This document shows, in pieces, positions 39,501 to 46,542 of a stretch of DNA of 64,000 nucleotides. How positions within the stretch are numbered: the stretch's first letter is position 1; each line of letters opens with the position of its first letter. The notes under the pieces are model-generated. The model was not told where the DNA came from. It searched no databases and saw only the letters and a list, made by a program, of their open reading frames with translations. The DNA is from CAXGTL01 sp964645705. GTDB taxonomy: Archaea; Nanobdellota; Nanobdellia; Woesearchaeales; CAXGTL01. The position numbers and the translations under genes are program-made. The stretch lies in NCBI GenBank assembly GCA_964645705.1, contig CAZYAB010000004.1, positions 1 to 64,000 on the forward strand, given 5' to 3'.

Positions 39501-41037
39501 CATCAGAACCAAATTCTATTGTATCAGAACCTTCATCAGAACCTTCAATCAAAGTTACATTATTTAAACCAGAATCTATTGAATAATCACAATCAACAGT
39601 TTCAGTAACATCAACATCTAATGAAATTGACTGAGTTGTTTTATAACCAGTAGTTGGTGTATTAATAGTAATCTCTGGATCTTCATCATCTATTGTAAAT
39701 GTTATATCAGCTACTGCGATATTACCTGCTTCATCTAATGAAGTAACAGAGAAAAAAGGAAAATCTTCATCATCCAGAGTAATAATACCACTCCAATAAT
39801 TAGTATCACCTTCTTTACTTAATACTTCTTCACTTTCTGTTGTAACAGAAAAAAGATTATCTTCAATTATACTAACATTCATTATAACTTGAGTTCCATC
39901 TTGTACATAGTCATCTGAAAAAGGTGTTGCTCCATCAAAAGTAATTACAGGAGATACATCATCAATTGTAAATGTAAGACTATCATCAGTATCAGTATTA
40001 CCTGCAAGATCAGTTGCTACAATATTAAGAGGACTACTCAAGTCACTAAGAGTTAGACTAGCACTCCAATAATTAGTATCACCTTCTTTACTAAGATCTT
40101 CACCATCAGCAGTCACAGTATCAAGATTAGCATCAGTAACACTAACATTAAGAACAACACTATCATCTGTCTTAACAATATTATCTTCTAGATCAGGTGT
40201 ACCAATTTCAGGATCAGCATCATCGATTGTAAATGTAAGACTATCATCAGTATCAGTATTACCTGCAAGATCAGTTGCTACAATATTAAGAGGACTACTC
40301 AAGTCACTAAGAGTTAGACTAGCACTCCAATAATTAGTATCACCTTCTTTACTAAGATCTTCACCATCAGCAGTCACAGTATCAAGATTAGCATCAGTAA
40401 CACTAACATTAAGAACAACACTATCATCTGTCTTAACAATATTATCTTCTAGATCAGGTGTACCAATTTCAGGATCAACTTCATCATTAATACTATTAAT
40501 AGCTCCAGGTGTTCCATCTTCAGAAGTACTTTCAGCCCAATTATTATAATCAAAATTATATCTTTCAATAGAATAACCTTCAGCAGCCAAATCAGTGTAA
40601 GCTAATTCAGCAGTGATAGTTGTATTTGTTAGAGTAATTGTTTCACCAGTATTACTTAAACCTAAATCACACATTGCACCAGCATCAACACGGAAAGCCA
40701 ATGCATCAGCATCAACTAAAAAAGCATCATAAACAGTTGTTCCAGGATCACCATCAGTAATAAGAGCATATCCTCCTGATTGTAAAACAAAATCATTTTC
40801 AGAATAAACAACATCATCTGTATCATTGTAATAACCTGTCAGAAGATCATCACCACACAAAGTAAAATCAGACAGATTTAAATCATTAGGACCAGAATTA
40901 TAAATCTCAATCCACTCTTCTGTAGCTTCAGTTACAGGATCATACATAACTTCACTTATGTACAAATCACCAACAACCAAACCACCACACATAACCAAAC
41001 TTAGAACTAATATAATTAAACTTATCACCTTTTTCAT
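33544..41037 (-). CDS. Giant surface protein: LTD, Ig/cadherin-like repeats, TM anchor
   Basis: 2497 residues with an N-terminal signal peptide (residues 1-24). Residues about 25-165 form a lamin-tail-like (LTD) domain (ISEVMYDP, WIEIYNSG, DFTLCGDD, LTNTTITAELAY). Then come many Ig/bacterial-repeat domains, including two 87-residue repeats of identical sequence. Cadherin-like domains follow at about 930-1450 (NDAPELDENM, VDEDTTESFDLADL types). The C-terminal NEW3-like domains are homologous to those of the next upstream protein. A single TM segment near residues 2465-2488 and a KKKRKY stop-transfer tail anchor it. Very acidic. Probably an adhesin or S-layer-like component. Confidence 0.9.
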   Translation of the reverse strand: MKKVISLIILVLSLVMCGGLVVGDLYISEVMYDPVTEATEEWIEIYNSGPNDLNLSDFTLCGDDLLTGYYNDTDDVVYSENDFVLQSGGYALITDGDPGTTVYDAFLVDADALAFRVDAGAMCDLGLSNTGETITLTNTTITAELAYTDLAAEGYSIERYNFDYNNWAESTSEDGTPGAINSINDEVDPEIGTPDLEDNIVKTDDSVVLNVSVTDANLDTVTADGEDLSKEGDTNYWSASLTLSDLSSPLNIVATDLAGNTDTDDSLTFTIDDADPEIGTPDLEDNIVKTDDSVVLNVSVTDANLDTVTADGEDLSKEGDTNYWSASLTLSDLSSPLNIVATDLAGNTDTDDSLTFTIDDVSPVITFDGATPFSDDYVQDGTQVIMNVSIIEDNLFSVTTESEEVLSKEGDTNYWSGIITLDDEDFPFFSVTSLDEAGNIAVADITFTIDDEDPEITINTPTTGYKTTQSISLDVDVTETVDCDYSIDSGLNNVTLIEGSDEGSDTIEFGSDGEKTVDVYCVDRADNTDSESVTFTIDTIVPAVDNSQVESIIELGDDVEIRVDVVDNNLEDVFVIVDDYYYEMSLETGTTYLKTFSTSKDNRELGVEDYDISFFANDSAENVNDSITDSFEIEDSVEPVITNVLTPNVEYDADVELSADVSDESSIIAVYAVIDGEDYDMNDDETEGTFVVSISDFEIDDYDIQFIAMDQYGNMNNDETDTVVVEDTVAPSVENSVIEEITEWGESVDISVDVTDSPGSGVAKVYAIIEGVYYEMELDTGSTYAVSIPDLIYDEYTVTFYANDTEENVNNEVLDSFEVKDETIPSVAINTPTADEFLETNEVELSVTATETVDCEYSLDAGQTKVTLFEENTEGSLTIDLTEHSTTINFYCEDPSENLNDTESVSITMNSEPVFDTALENQEATEDEPFSYQISVSDDDEVDDLTVTPDIDVDATGLEFNSETNEFTWTPVNNQEGEYDVSVEVCDDSGMENDCETDSFTITVEAVNDAPELDENMEISIIEDISELVSLTENVSDVDDEKTDLTLTVDQETVDDEMLLDVSIDRLGDGFVLSFDLVEDANGQTTFDVTATDLDEASDTETITINIEAVHDSVVLAELDEVDVNESVAEEYDLESFITNVEEETLTIDVDADHLDYVSIDGYVLTLLYEDETKVQDLEDTITVNVTDSEGSVFQDLVVILVPINDAPVLGGLQDVEIDEDTTESFDLADLVSDEETADEDLEFSVIPNDYLDVSFDGTEATIEPVEDFNGVTSLVFVASDGEASDNDAIIVTVNAVSDDPYLPVLVSPGNGDTVNDTSVDLEWELEDDFEEGDPDGDDVTYYVYSRNDSVEEFTLLGTTTEFSFTAEFEDQQTHMWKVFVNDSDGNNAESTEFSFDVLYNVDPEITSTPGEEVLANRKYSYQVVAEDDGELDYYVGGPEEMEIDEEGLVEWTPSAEDIGLYDGITIEVCDDKDECDEQEFNLTVKHPLVVEFIKVNGVATEEEGIVEDVRPGDKLTFQFQLTNLFTDEELDIVDGGFGIDRLPVDSDTLALFNINLQPGATSDVETVEFDVPIDAEEDYYLFGIGFDTILDGDDNEYTLIDQGRQLSVERETHKILVDNVLLSEESVNSGENIALTFDLINLGVRDERNIQITAKNTELEINFSESLDLLEIDDSISYGDVFEISELVLDGTYPIDIRISYLNGDKETITTADIVVSHINLAPTIDPAIANITFSEDSLHVIDLTTYENDLEDSDTGLTWSVDGVDETLLASVDIVAATDLVTFTPIENKFGSDMVTFTLNDSKGLTESQNVLITVTEVDDTTIVSGRTPSESELIIGEEGTVDFSITAVDDDDDLIVSWDVDVVSQENTTIMWGHEESVEGNVYSYKFMPTYPATYEVTAMVVDGQSINESWTVIVADKPVAEENDIDFDDSEGIDKATDVEISKGSGNIDFGNQEIDLSDVLDVDSNVKIEDNLVALNTDNLPTLDKPATITMKSPGLDVPVVYYDDAFTTDPNIISKICNFCIIKSYDKTSGILVFEVEHFTSFTAKDQGTAFGMSLSELEIVFDGERGTQQTKEFLIQNTGTQTLEDVAVSITSVSGKNVTIKRGSESYSNYIDEFNIPASGSERIFVTSYIGARELISKTLAAAINISAKDVDETGLNVYQSPQSKLRITNLEIETDDDDYSVIDGDTIYDVRPDTNMDFNIEVKNLYEDDDNEDQEIKRIKIEVEIKKIAKDKKKDLDEKTSSFELDPTDYEEETLTFDLPLDINEGDYKVNVLVKGKDGYGIEHTVEWQLTLQIEKEDNDLRIIEAELDDSELSCDLTTYLDVEVKNYGQEEEEEVEIEVVSSELGISERYTSVPDLEEDVFDDDSEFKHSFFIKVPKGTDARTYPISVKVFYDEDEEDDDKIVNLIVKDCEPAKKDEDKKPTAQQDEIDRAKITAQLLEQYQTQKVDSFRIDDSLRMTLYICGFVILLGVVIFMFMALITSGKKKRKY
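39966..40480 (-). repeat. Perfect 261-bp in-frame tandem duplication
   Basis: Two adjacent copies with a 261-bp period (87 codons) in the giant surface-protein gene. I see no base difference between them until the last few codons (ggatcagcatc against ggatcaacttc). Neighbouring domains in the same protein are much more diverged, so the duplication or gene conversion is recent. Confidence 0.9.
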
Positions 41038-41279
41038 TTTATCTCATCCCCCATTTTGTTTAAAAATATATTTATATATCAAAATATTGATATTTATTAA
41101 AAATCCCCTTTTTATTTCGGAAAAATCCTATTACTATTCTCGAATAAAAACAGGTTATATAAAGATTTCTATAGTTACAAACATCATTATAAAATTCATA
41201 TTATTTATTATATATATTATAGAGAATATACTAAATTAAGAGATATGAATTAAAAAAATAAGAAATAAAAAAAATATAA

Positions 41280-43460
41280 TTAAATAAAAAATTTAACAAC
41301 AAGTAATATCAAGATTGCCAATAACAACACTGCAACAATTACTAGTAAAACAACATAAGCAGTTGAATCTGTAAATCCTTTGTCATCAATTATAACTTGT
41401 CCTGCCCCTGTTCCTTCTGTTGAAGTTCCTTGATCTGTTTGATCTTGTTGTCCACCTGTTTGTGTTTGATCATCGCTTGAATCATCACTTGAATCGTCTG
41501 TTGAATCATCTTGGCCAGCCAAAGCTTTAACAGTTAATTCTGTTTCAGCATAATCACTTTCTGTATCTGTATCATAATATGATTTGACTTTAAACTTGTA
41601 AGTTCCTGCTTTAAATGATTCCTTTACTTCGAACTCAAAAGTATCACTGAATTTATGCTTTTTATTAGATAGATCTTGTTTTAGATCATGTATGTCGTCT
41701 TTTGTGTAAACCTTACTTATTTCTAACTCTTCGCACACAATTTCTAATTCAGCTTCATCTTCTTTATTTGCTCCTAAGTTTCTTATTTCAAAATCTAGTC
41801 TTGCTCTATCTCCTTGATAAACAACTGGATTTTCAAATTTCAGTTTATTGATTTCAACAAAATGATCTCTTTTCTTTACTTCTAATGTTGCTGTCCACTC
41901 AAGCTTATGTGATGCTCCATTAGTATCTTCTCCATCAATAGTAATTATAACATTATAATTATCTTCATCAGCTTCTTCTGGAACAGTAAATTTAATTTCT
42001 ACTGTTTCTGATTCATCTCCAGCTTCAAGATCATCTATTGACTCTGATTCTTTTTCATCTTTACCATCATCAACTCTATCTAGAATTATTTCAGCATCAA
42101 TATTTCTTATTTTGATGTCTTTTTCTTCTGTTTTAGTATCTGAAAAAATACTTTTAACTTCTAATGAAAATTCAAGATCACTTCCAGGTAAAACTTCATA
42201 AATTTTTCCACCACTATTAAAAGAATCTTCAACATCTGTTTCTATATCATCATTATCAGGTGAATCATAGACAACATCTATTCTATTATCAACCATTTCA
42301 AGCATTGATTTTGTGTTTAGATTTAAACCAACTGATTTATCATCAAGACCTGTTGCAGCAATTGTAATTGATCCAATTGAAATTATTCCTGAATCTTGTG
42401 ATGTTGGTACAGTTGCTTTAACTTGAATTTCTGCGCTTCCGCCTTTTTCTAATGAGAAAGCAGGTATTGAATCTGCAAATTCTGAACTTCCTTTCTTAAA
42501 CTTAACAGCATAAGGATTATTTAATCCTGCTACAGAACTTACTGTTATTCCTTCAACTTTTTCATCCCCATCATTTTCTATTGTAAAAGCAAGAGCTGGA
42601 GTTTCAATACCCCTGCTTTGACTAGCTCCACCTAATGTAACAACTCCTTCAGATGTTTTTAATGATTTTCTTGATTCTCTTACATTAATTTCTAAAGGTA
42701 CTGTTTTTGTTTTACCATCAGCATATGTAAATATAATATTTTCGCCAGTATATTTACCTTCTTGTTGACTAGTCGGAACTGTTAATGAAACAGTTGCAGT
42801 AACTTCTCCTAAATATCCTACACTTGTACTAGTTAATGATATAGCCATACCAGAAACATCTAATGTCGCGCCTTCTGCACTTGTCAGAGCATTTGGTTTT
42901 TGTATATCTGTAATTGAAAACTCTTTATTTCCTGTATTAGTTAATTTAAATGTAGTTGAATAAGATTTACCTATTAACACATCATTAAGAACAAAGTCAG
43001 GAACAGTCATTTCATATCTTATAGGTACGCTAAATGAAAAACCTTGAGTTGCTTCTAAAGCAGTAGGTGTTGTTGTAGAAACTTTAACAACCCCATCATA
43101 AGTTCCTGGATATGTTTTAACAGGAACATTAACACTCATTGTTACGTCTTGAGTTGCACCAAATGCCAATGATGTAATTGGATTTGGATCAAAAGTTGCA
43201 CCTGTTACTTTTTTATTAGTATCTGCTTGATTTTCAAAAGGAGTACTTAATTGTATAGCAACACTTGTTAATGGATCTCCTTCTGTTGCAGAATTTCCTA
43301 CTTGAAATGTTTTTGTATTGCTTGAATCATCTGCAATATCACCAAGATCTGTACTATCTCCTGGGTTTATTGTTAAAGCTGCATTAACTGAAAATGCTAA
43401 TGCAAATAAAATTACAAACAAAAACAATGTTTTTATTAATACACTTTTATTTAATTTCAT
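41280..43460 (-). CDS. TM-anchored surface protein with NEW3-like domains
   Basis: 726 residues. Signal peptide at 1-28 (ending VNAALT), then several Ig-like domains of the COG1361/NEW3 type, then a low-complexity Asp/Ser/Gln/Thr/Gly linker (GQDDSTDDSSDDSSDDQTQT). A final TM helix (VVLLVIVAVLLLAILILLVV) ends the protein almost directly. The domains before the linker align with the C-terminal domains of the 2497-residue protein (for example IYEVLPGSDLEFSLEVKSIF against IYDVRPDTNMDFNIEVKNLY). A GGTGAT Shine-Dalgarno precedes the ATG. Likely a cell-envelope protein. Confidence 0.88.
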   Translation of the reverse strand: MKLNKSVLIKTLFLFVILFALAFSVNAALTINPGDSTDLGDIADDSSNTKTFQVGNSATEGDPLTSVAIQLSTPFENQADTNKKVTGATFDPNPITSLAFGATQDVTMSVNVPVKTYPGTYDGVVKVSTTTPTALEATQGFSFSVPIRYEMTVPDFVLNDVLIGKSYSTTFKLTNTGNKEFSITDIQKPNALTSAEGATLDVSGMAISLTSTSVGYLGEVTATVSLTVPTSQQEGKYTGENIIFTYADGKTKTVPLEINVRESRKSLKTSEGVVTLGGASQSRGIETPALAFTIENDGDEKVEGITVSSVAGLNNPYAVKFKKGSSEFADSIPAFSLEKGGSAEIQVKATVPTSQDSGIISIGSITIAATGLDDKSVGLNLNTKSMLEMVDNRIDVVYDSPDNDDIETDVEDSFNSGGKIYEVLPGSDLEFSLEVKSIFSDTKTEEKDIKIRNIDAEIILDRVDDGKDEKESESIDDLEAGDESETVEIKFTVPEEADEDNYNVIITIDGEDTNGASHKLEWTATLEVKKRDHFVEINKLKFENPVVYQGDRARLDFEIRNLGANKEDEAELEIVCEELEISKVYTKDDIHDLKQDLSNKKHKFSDTFEFEVKESFKAGTYKFKVKSYYDTDTESDYAETELTVKALAGQDDSTDDSSDDSSDDQTQTGGQQDQTDQGTSTEGTGAGQVIIDDKGFTDSTAYVVLLVIVAVLLLAILILLVVKFFI

Positions 43461-43620
43461 TTTGATATCACCATGTCTAGTTTTAAAGATTATAACTTTA
43501 TAGAGCCTCTAGAGCTCGAATTCCAACACCCCTAATTTTTGCTTTAATTATTCATGAGTAGTCACAAACAGTATATAAAGCTTATGATTCTACAAAACAT
43601 ATATTCAAGTATATAAGTCA

Positions 43621-43635
43621 TTATATATAAATATT
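43621..43635 (+). promoter_or_regulatory. TATA box for nop5-flpA
   Basis: TTATATATAAATATT starts 33 nt before the nop5 ATG at 43654, the standard leaderless spacing in this window. Confidence 0.5.
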
Positions 43636-43653
43636 GAACTCTAAGCCTTTGAA

Positions 43654-44541
43654 ATGGCAAATATAGCATTTTCAAGCATTATAGGAGATTTTGTATTAGA
43701 TGAAAGATCAAAAAAGATTAAAAAGAAAAAACTAAAAAAAACAGAAAAATGCAAAAAAACACTTGAAACCAGTAAAAAAAGGCAATTTTTACTTTATTTG
43801 AGGAATAAAGACTATTTCAGACTATTTATCTCGAAAAATAAAGAAATAACAAAAAATAAAATAATAAAAAGCATAAATAATGAAAATCTTATAATTCAAA
43901 CAATAAACAACATAGAAGAAATAGAAAAATGCATAAACATGCTTTCAAAAAGACTTAGAGAATGGTTTTCTCTTCATTTACCAGAATTAGATAAAAAAAC
44001 AGAAAAACACGAAAAATACGCAGAACTTATTATAAGAAAAAATAAATCAGACTTATTAAAACAATTAAAAACAAATAAACAACAATGTCTTGGCAAAGAC
44101 CTTGATAAAAAACATTTAAATGAAATTAAATTCTTAGCAGGTGAAATATCAAACTTATTCAAATTAAAGAAAAAACATGAAAAATATCTTGAAGACCTAA
44201 TCAAACAATGCATGCCAAATACTCAAAAAGTAGCAGGAACATTAATATCTGCAAAATTACTTTCACACGCAGGATCTCTTCTTAGATTGATAGAATTCCC
44301 ATCATCAACAATACAATTATTAGGTGCAGAAAAAGCATTGTTCAGACATCTAAAAACAGGTGCTCGTTGCCCAAAACATGGATTGATTGTTTCACACGAA
44401 TTAGTTGTAAGAGCAAAAAATAAAGGAAAGATGGCAAGAATTTTGGCTGACAAAATATCAATTGCTGCAAAGGTTGATTATTTTAAAGGAGATTTTATTG
44501 GGGATGAGTTAAGAGAAAAATTAAACAAACTAAAAATATGA
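43654..44541 (+). CDS. nop5: Nop5/Nop56-58 box C/D RNP protein
   Basis: 295 residues, shorter than the usual ~370-400 in archaea because the N-terminal fibrillarin-binding domain is reduced. The Nop domain is clear: VAGTLISAKLLSHAGSLLRL, QLLGAEKALFRHLKTG and CPKHGLIVSHELV. It is the core scaffold of box C/D sRNPs that guide 2'-O-methylation of rRNA and tRNA, linking L7Ae-bound RNA to fibrillarin. Overlap with flpA is 4 bp (ATGA). Confidence 0.92.
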   Translation: MANIAFSSIIGDFVLDERSKKIKKKKLKKTEKCKKTLETSKKRQFLLYLRNKDYFRLFISKNKEITKNKIIKSINNENLIIQTINNIEEIEKCINMLSKRLREWFSLHLPELDKKTEKHEKYAELIIRKNKSDLLKQLKTNKQQCLGKDLDKKHLNEIKFLAGEISNLFKLKKKHEKYLEDLIKQCMPNTQKVAGTLISAKLLSHAGSLLRLIEFPSSTIQLLGAEKALFRHLKTGARCPKHGLIVSHELVVRAKNKGKMARILADKISIAAKVDYFKGDFIGDELREKLNKLKI

Positions 44542-45197
44542 AACAAACAAAATATCCAAAAATATTCGAAGACAAAGGAAGATTATACACGACTAACTTA
44601 GTCAAAGGTGTAAAAGTTTATGGAGAAAGATTAGCAAAAGAAAAAGGAATTGAATACAGACAATGGGATACAAGAAGAAGTAAATTAGGAGCAGCAGTAA
44701 AAAAAGGAATAAAACAATTAGGATTTAAGCCAGGAAATGTAGTATTATATTTAGGAAGTGCATCAGGAACAACAACATCGCACGTATCAGATATTATAGG
44801 ACTAGGCGGACTTATTTATGCAGTTGAATTTGCACCAAGAGTTATGCGTGATCTTATGTTTGTGTGCAATGATAGAAAGAATATTGCACCTATTTTGGCA
44901 GATGCTAATAAGCCGCAAGATTATGAAGATAAGATGTGCATGGTGGATTTTGTATTCCAAGACATTGCACAAAAAAACCAAGCAGACATTTTTTTAAAAA
45001 ATTGTGAACTATTTCTAAAAGATGAAGGTTTAGCAATGATTGCTGTCAAATCAAGAAGCATTGACATTACAAAAAAACCAAGACAAATTTACAAAGAAGT
45101 AGAAAATAAATTAAAACAAAGCATGGAAATTCTTGATTTCAAAACATTAGATCCATTTGAAAAAGATCACTGTATTTTTCTATGTAAAAGAAAATAA
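44538..45197 (+). CDS. flpA: Fibrillarin-like rRNA/tRNA 2'-O-methyltransferase
   Basis: A 219-residue fibrillarin. The SAM-binding motif reads YLGSASGTTTSHVSDI, followed by GLIYAVEFAPRVMRDL, VDFVFQDIAQKNQ and AMIAVKSRSID, as in archaeal FlpA. It is the catalytic subunit of the box C/D sRNP with Nop5, encoded just upstream with a 4-bp overlap. Full length for the family. Confidence 0.95.
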   Translation: MKQTKYPKIFEDKGRLYTTNLVKGVKVYGERLAKEKGIEYRQWDTRRSKLGAAVKKGIKQLGFKPGNVVLYLGSASGTTTSHVSDIIGLGGLIYAVEFAPRVMRDLMFVCNDRKNIAPILADANKPQDYEDKMCMVDFVFQDIAQKNQADIFLKNCELFLKDEGLAMIAVKSRSIDITKKPRQIYKEVENKLKQSMEILDFKTLDPFEKDHCIFLCKRK

Positions 45198-45234
45198 ACA
45201 CAAAACCAAATAATTTTCAAGATTAATATGAAAA

Positions 45235-45246
45235 GATTTAAATATT
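45235..45246 (+). promoter_or_regulatory. TATA box of the cysteine module
   Basis: GATTTAAATATT lies 33 nt before the ATG of the Cys-codon leader ORF at 45268. This spacing matches the putative leaderless promoters at 23515, 48848, 58018 and 61819, so the transcript likely begins at or next to that ATG. Confidence 0.6.
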
Positions 45247-45267
45247 ATCTATATATTACTAATTACT

Positions 45268-45306
45268 ATGATAAACACAATTTATTTAGGATGTTGTTGT
45301 TGTTAG
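45268..45306 (+). CDS. Leader ORF MINTIYLGCCCC (Cys-codon tract)
   Basis: A 12-codon ORF, MINTIYLGCCCC then TAG, with four successive TGT codons directly before the stop. It begins 33 nt after a TATA box, so it would be the first thing translated on the transcript. It lies upstream of tRNA-Cys, cysteine synthase and cysS. In bacteria such runs of the regulated amino acid's codon mark attenuator leader peptides. In archaea this would be unusual. The ORF itself is certain; translation and the regulatory role are inference. Confidence 0.6.
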   Translation: MINTIYLGCCCC

Positions 45307-45310
45307 AATT

Positions 45311-45464
45311 CTTTCATTGTTTTAGTTTTTAATCCATAATCATTCAAGATTATTATGATTATTCTGGAAGTGTGGCCAAGCGGCTAAGGCAAGAGGCTGC
45401 AACCCTCTGATCCTGGGTTCGAGTCCCAGCACTTCCTTCTCAAAAACTAAGACAATAATGAAAG
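45311..45464 (+). promoter_or_regulatory. Long inverted repeat enclosing tRNA-Cys
   Basis: 45311-45330 (CTTTCATTGTTTTAGTTTTT) can pair with 45442-45464 (AAAAACTAAGAC, then AATAATGAAAG). This gives either 15 contiguous base pairs or 20 with a 3-nt bulge, including one G-U. The helix would close around the whole tRNA-Cys. Its 5' arm begins 5 nt after the stop of the CCCC leader ORF. A smaller hairpin (ATAATCAT / ATGATTAT) lies between the arm and the tRNA. Confidence 0.65.
45366..45437 (+). tRNA. tRNA-Cys (GCA)
   Basis: A 72-nt cloverleaf. Acceptor stem GGAAGTG/CACTTCC, anticodon stem AGAGG/CCTCT with loop CTGCAAC (anticodon GCA), T-arm CTGGG-TTCGAGT-CCCAG, and discriminator T at 45437 as expected for tRNA-Cys. 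No intron and no encoded CCA. It lies just upstream of cysteine synthase and cysS. Confidence 0.96.
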
Positions 45465-45519
45465 ACATAACAAAACAAAGAAGAAAATACAAGATTAAAA
45501 AAAACAAACCAAAATAATA

Positions 45520-45537
45520 AATCAAATAGATTTGATT
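45520..45537 (+). promoter_or_regulatory. Small hairpin between tRNA-Cys and uORF2
   Basis: AATCAAAT-AG-ATTTGATT is a perfect inverted repeat in the gap between the tRNA and the cysteine synthase gene. It is not followed by a T run, so an intrinsic-type terminator is unlikely. It could be part of the leader structure. Confidence 0.35.
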
Positions 45538-45577
45538 AGAACAAAATAAAAACAAACAATATAGGAGGCGAACAAAT

Positions 45578-45640
45578 ATGTATGCAAAACTTGTTTTGCA
45601 TGCTACGAATGAGATGGAGGCGAATGAGTATGAAAAATAA
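45578..45640 (+). CDS. Second small ORF overlapping cysteine synthase start
   Basis: A 20-codon ORF (MYAKLVLHATNEMEANEYEK) with a strong AGGAGG Shine-Dalgarno at 45563-45568, 9 nt before its ATG. Its stop lies 8 nt past the ATG of the cysteine synthase gene in another frame, so the two are translationally linked. Codons 2-8 contain the perfect inverted repeat ATGCAAAAC-TT-GTTTTGCAT (45582-45601), which could fold next to the ribosome site. No Cys codons. Probably a regulatory or coupling ORF. Confidence 0.5.
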   Translation: MYAKLVLHATNEMEANEYEK

Positions 45641-46523
45641 TATATTACACACAATCGGGGACACACCCCTTGTTAGGATAAACAAATTAAATCCTAACAA
45701 AAATGTAAAGATTTATGCAAAGGTTGAAGGATTTAATCCAACCGGAAGTATCAAAGATAGGATTGCATTAAAAATGATACAACAAGCAGAAGCAGAAGGG
45801 ACATTAACAAAAGATAAAACAATAATAGAAGCAACATCAGGCAACACAGGAATAGGATTGGCAATGATTGGAACAGTAAAAGGCTATAAAGTTGAGATTG
45901 TTATGAGTAGTGCTGTTTCAGTTGAAAGAAGAAAAATAATAAAAGCATTTGGAGCAAAAGTAACCCTGACAGATCCAAGTCAAGGAACAGATGGTGCAAT
46001 AAAAAAAGTAAAAGATTTGGTGGAAAGATTTCCTGATAAATATTTTACTACAGACCAATACACAAACAAATACAATAAGATTGCACACTACAAAACTACG
46101 GCAGAAGAGATTTGGAAACAAACAGGTGGTGAAATTGATTATTTTGTTTCAGCATTAGGAACATCAGGAACAATAATGGGTGTTGGTTTAGCATTAAAAG
46201 AAAACAATCCTAACATAAAGATTGTCGAAGCACATCCTGTGAAAGGACACTATATCCAAGGCTTAAAAAACATGGAAGAAGCAATTGTGCCTGCAATCTA
46301 TGATCCATCAAAAATAGATGAATCAATAATGATAGAAACAGAAGACGCATTTGAAATGACTAGACAAATTGTAAAACAAGAAGGAATCTTTGTAGGAATG
46401 AGTAGTGGAGCAGCACTCTTAGCAGCAATAGAAATAGCAAAAAAAATAGACAAAGGTACAATAGTTGTTATATTTCCAGACAGAGGAGAAAAGTATTTAA
46501 GTACAGACCTATTTAATGCATAA
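45630..46523 (+). CDS. Cysteine synthase, PLP-dependent
   Basis: A 298-residue cysteine synthase of the CysK/CysM fold. It starts MKNNILHTIGDTPLVRINKL at 45630, with GGAGG 9 nt upstream. The PLP lysine is Lys42 in NPTGSIKDR. The phosphate/substrate loop EATSGNTGIGLAM and ALGTSGTIMGVG are present. It makes cysteine from sulfide and an activated serine (O-acetyl- or O-phosphoserine); the sequence does not settle which. An in-frame ATG at 45582 would add 16 residues that do not look like the family. It is followed after 19 bp by cysS. Confidence 0.93.
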   Translation: MKNNILHTIGDTPLVRINKLNPNKNVKIYAKVEGFNPTGSIKDRIALKMIQQAEAEGTLTKDKTIIEATSGNTGIGLAMIGTVKGYKVEIVMSSAVSVERRKIIKAFGAKVTLTDPSQGTDGAIKKVKDLVERFPDKYFTTDQYTNKYNKIAHYKTTAEEIWKQTGGEIDYFVSALGTSGTIMGVGLALKENNPNIKIVEAHPVKGHYIQGLKNMEEAIVPAIYDPSKIDESIMIETEDAFEMTRQIVKQEGIFVGMSSGAALLAAIEIAKKIDKGTIVVIFPDRGEKYLSTDLFNA

Positions 46524-46542
46524 AGTACAAAAGCTGATTAAG

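Noticed and set aside
39966..40480. Tandem identical units considered as a CRISPR array
   Set aside because: The period is 261 bp, in frame, with no spacers and clear Ig-like coding.
45520..45537. Hairpin after tRNA-Cys considered as an intrinsic terminator
   Set aside because: No T run follows it, and archaeal termination depends mainly on T-rich tracts.
45340..45666. Minus-strand ORF across tRNA-Cys
   Set aside because: It is antisense to a confident tRNA and the cysteine synthase start; the product is low complexity.
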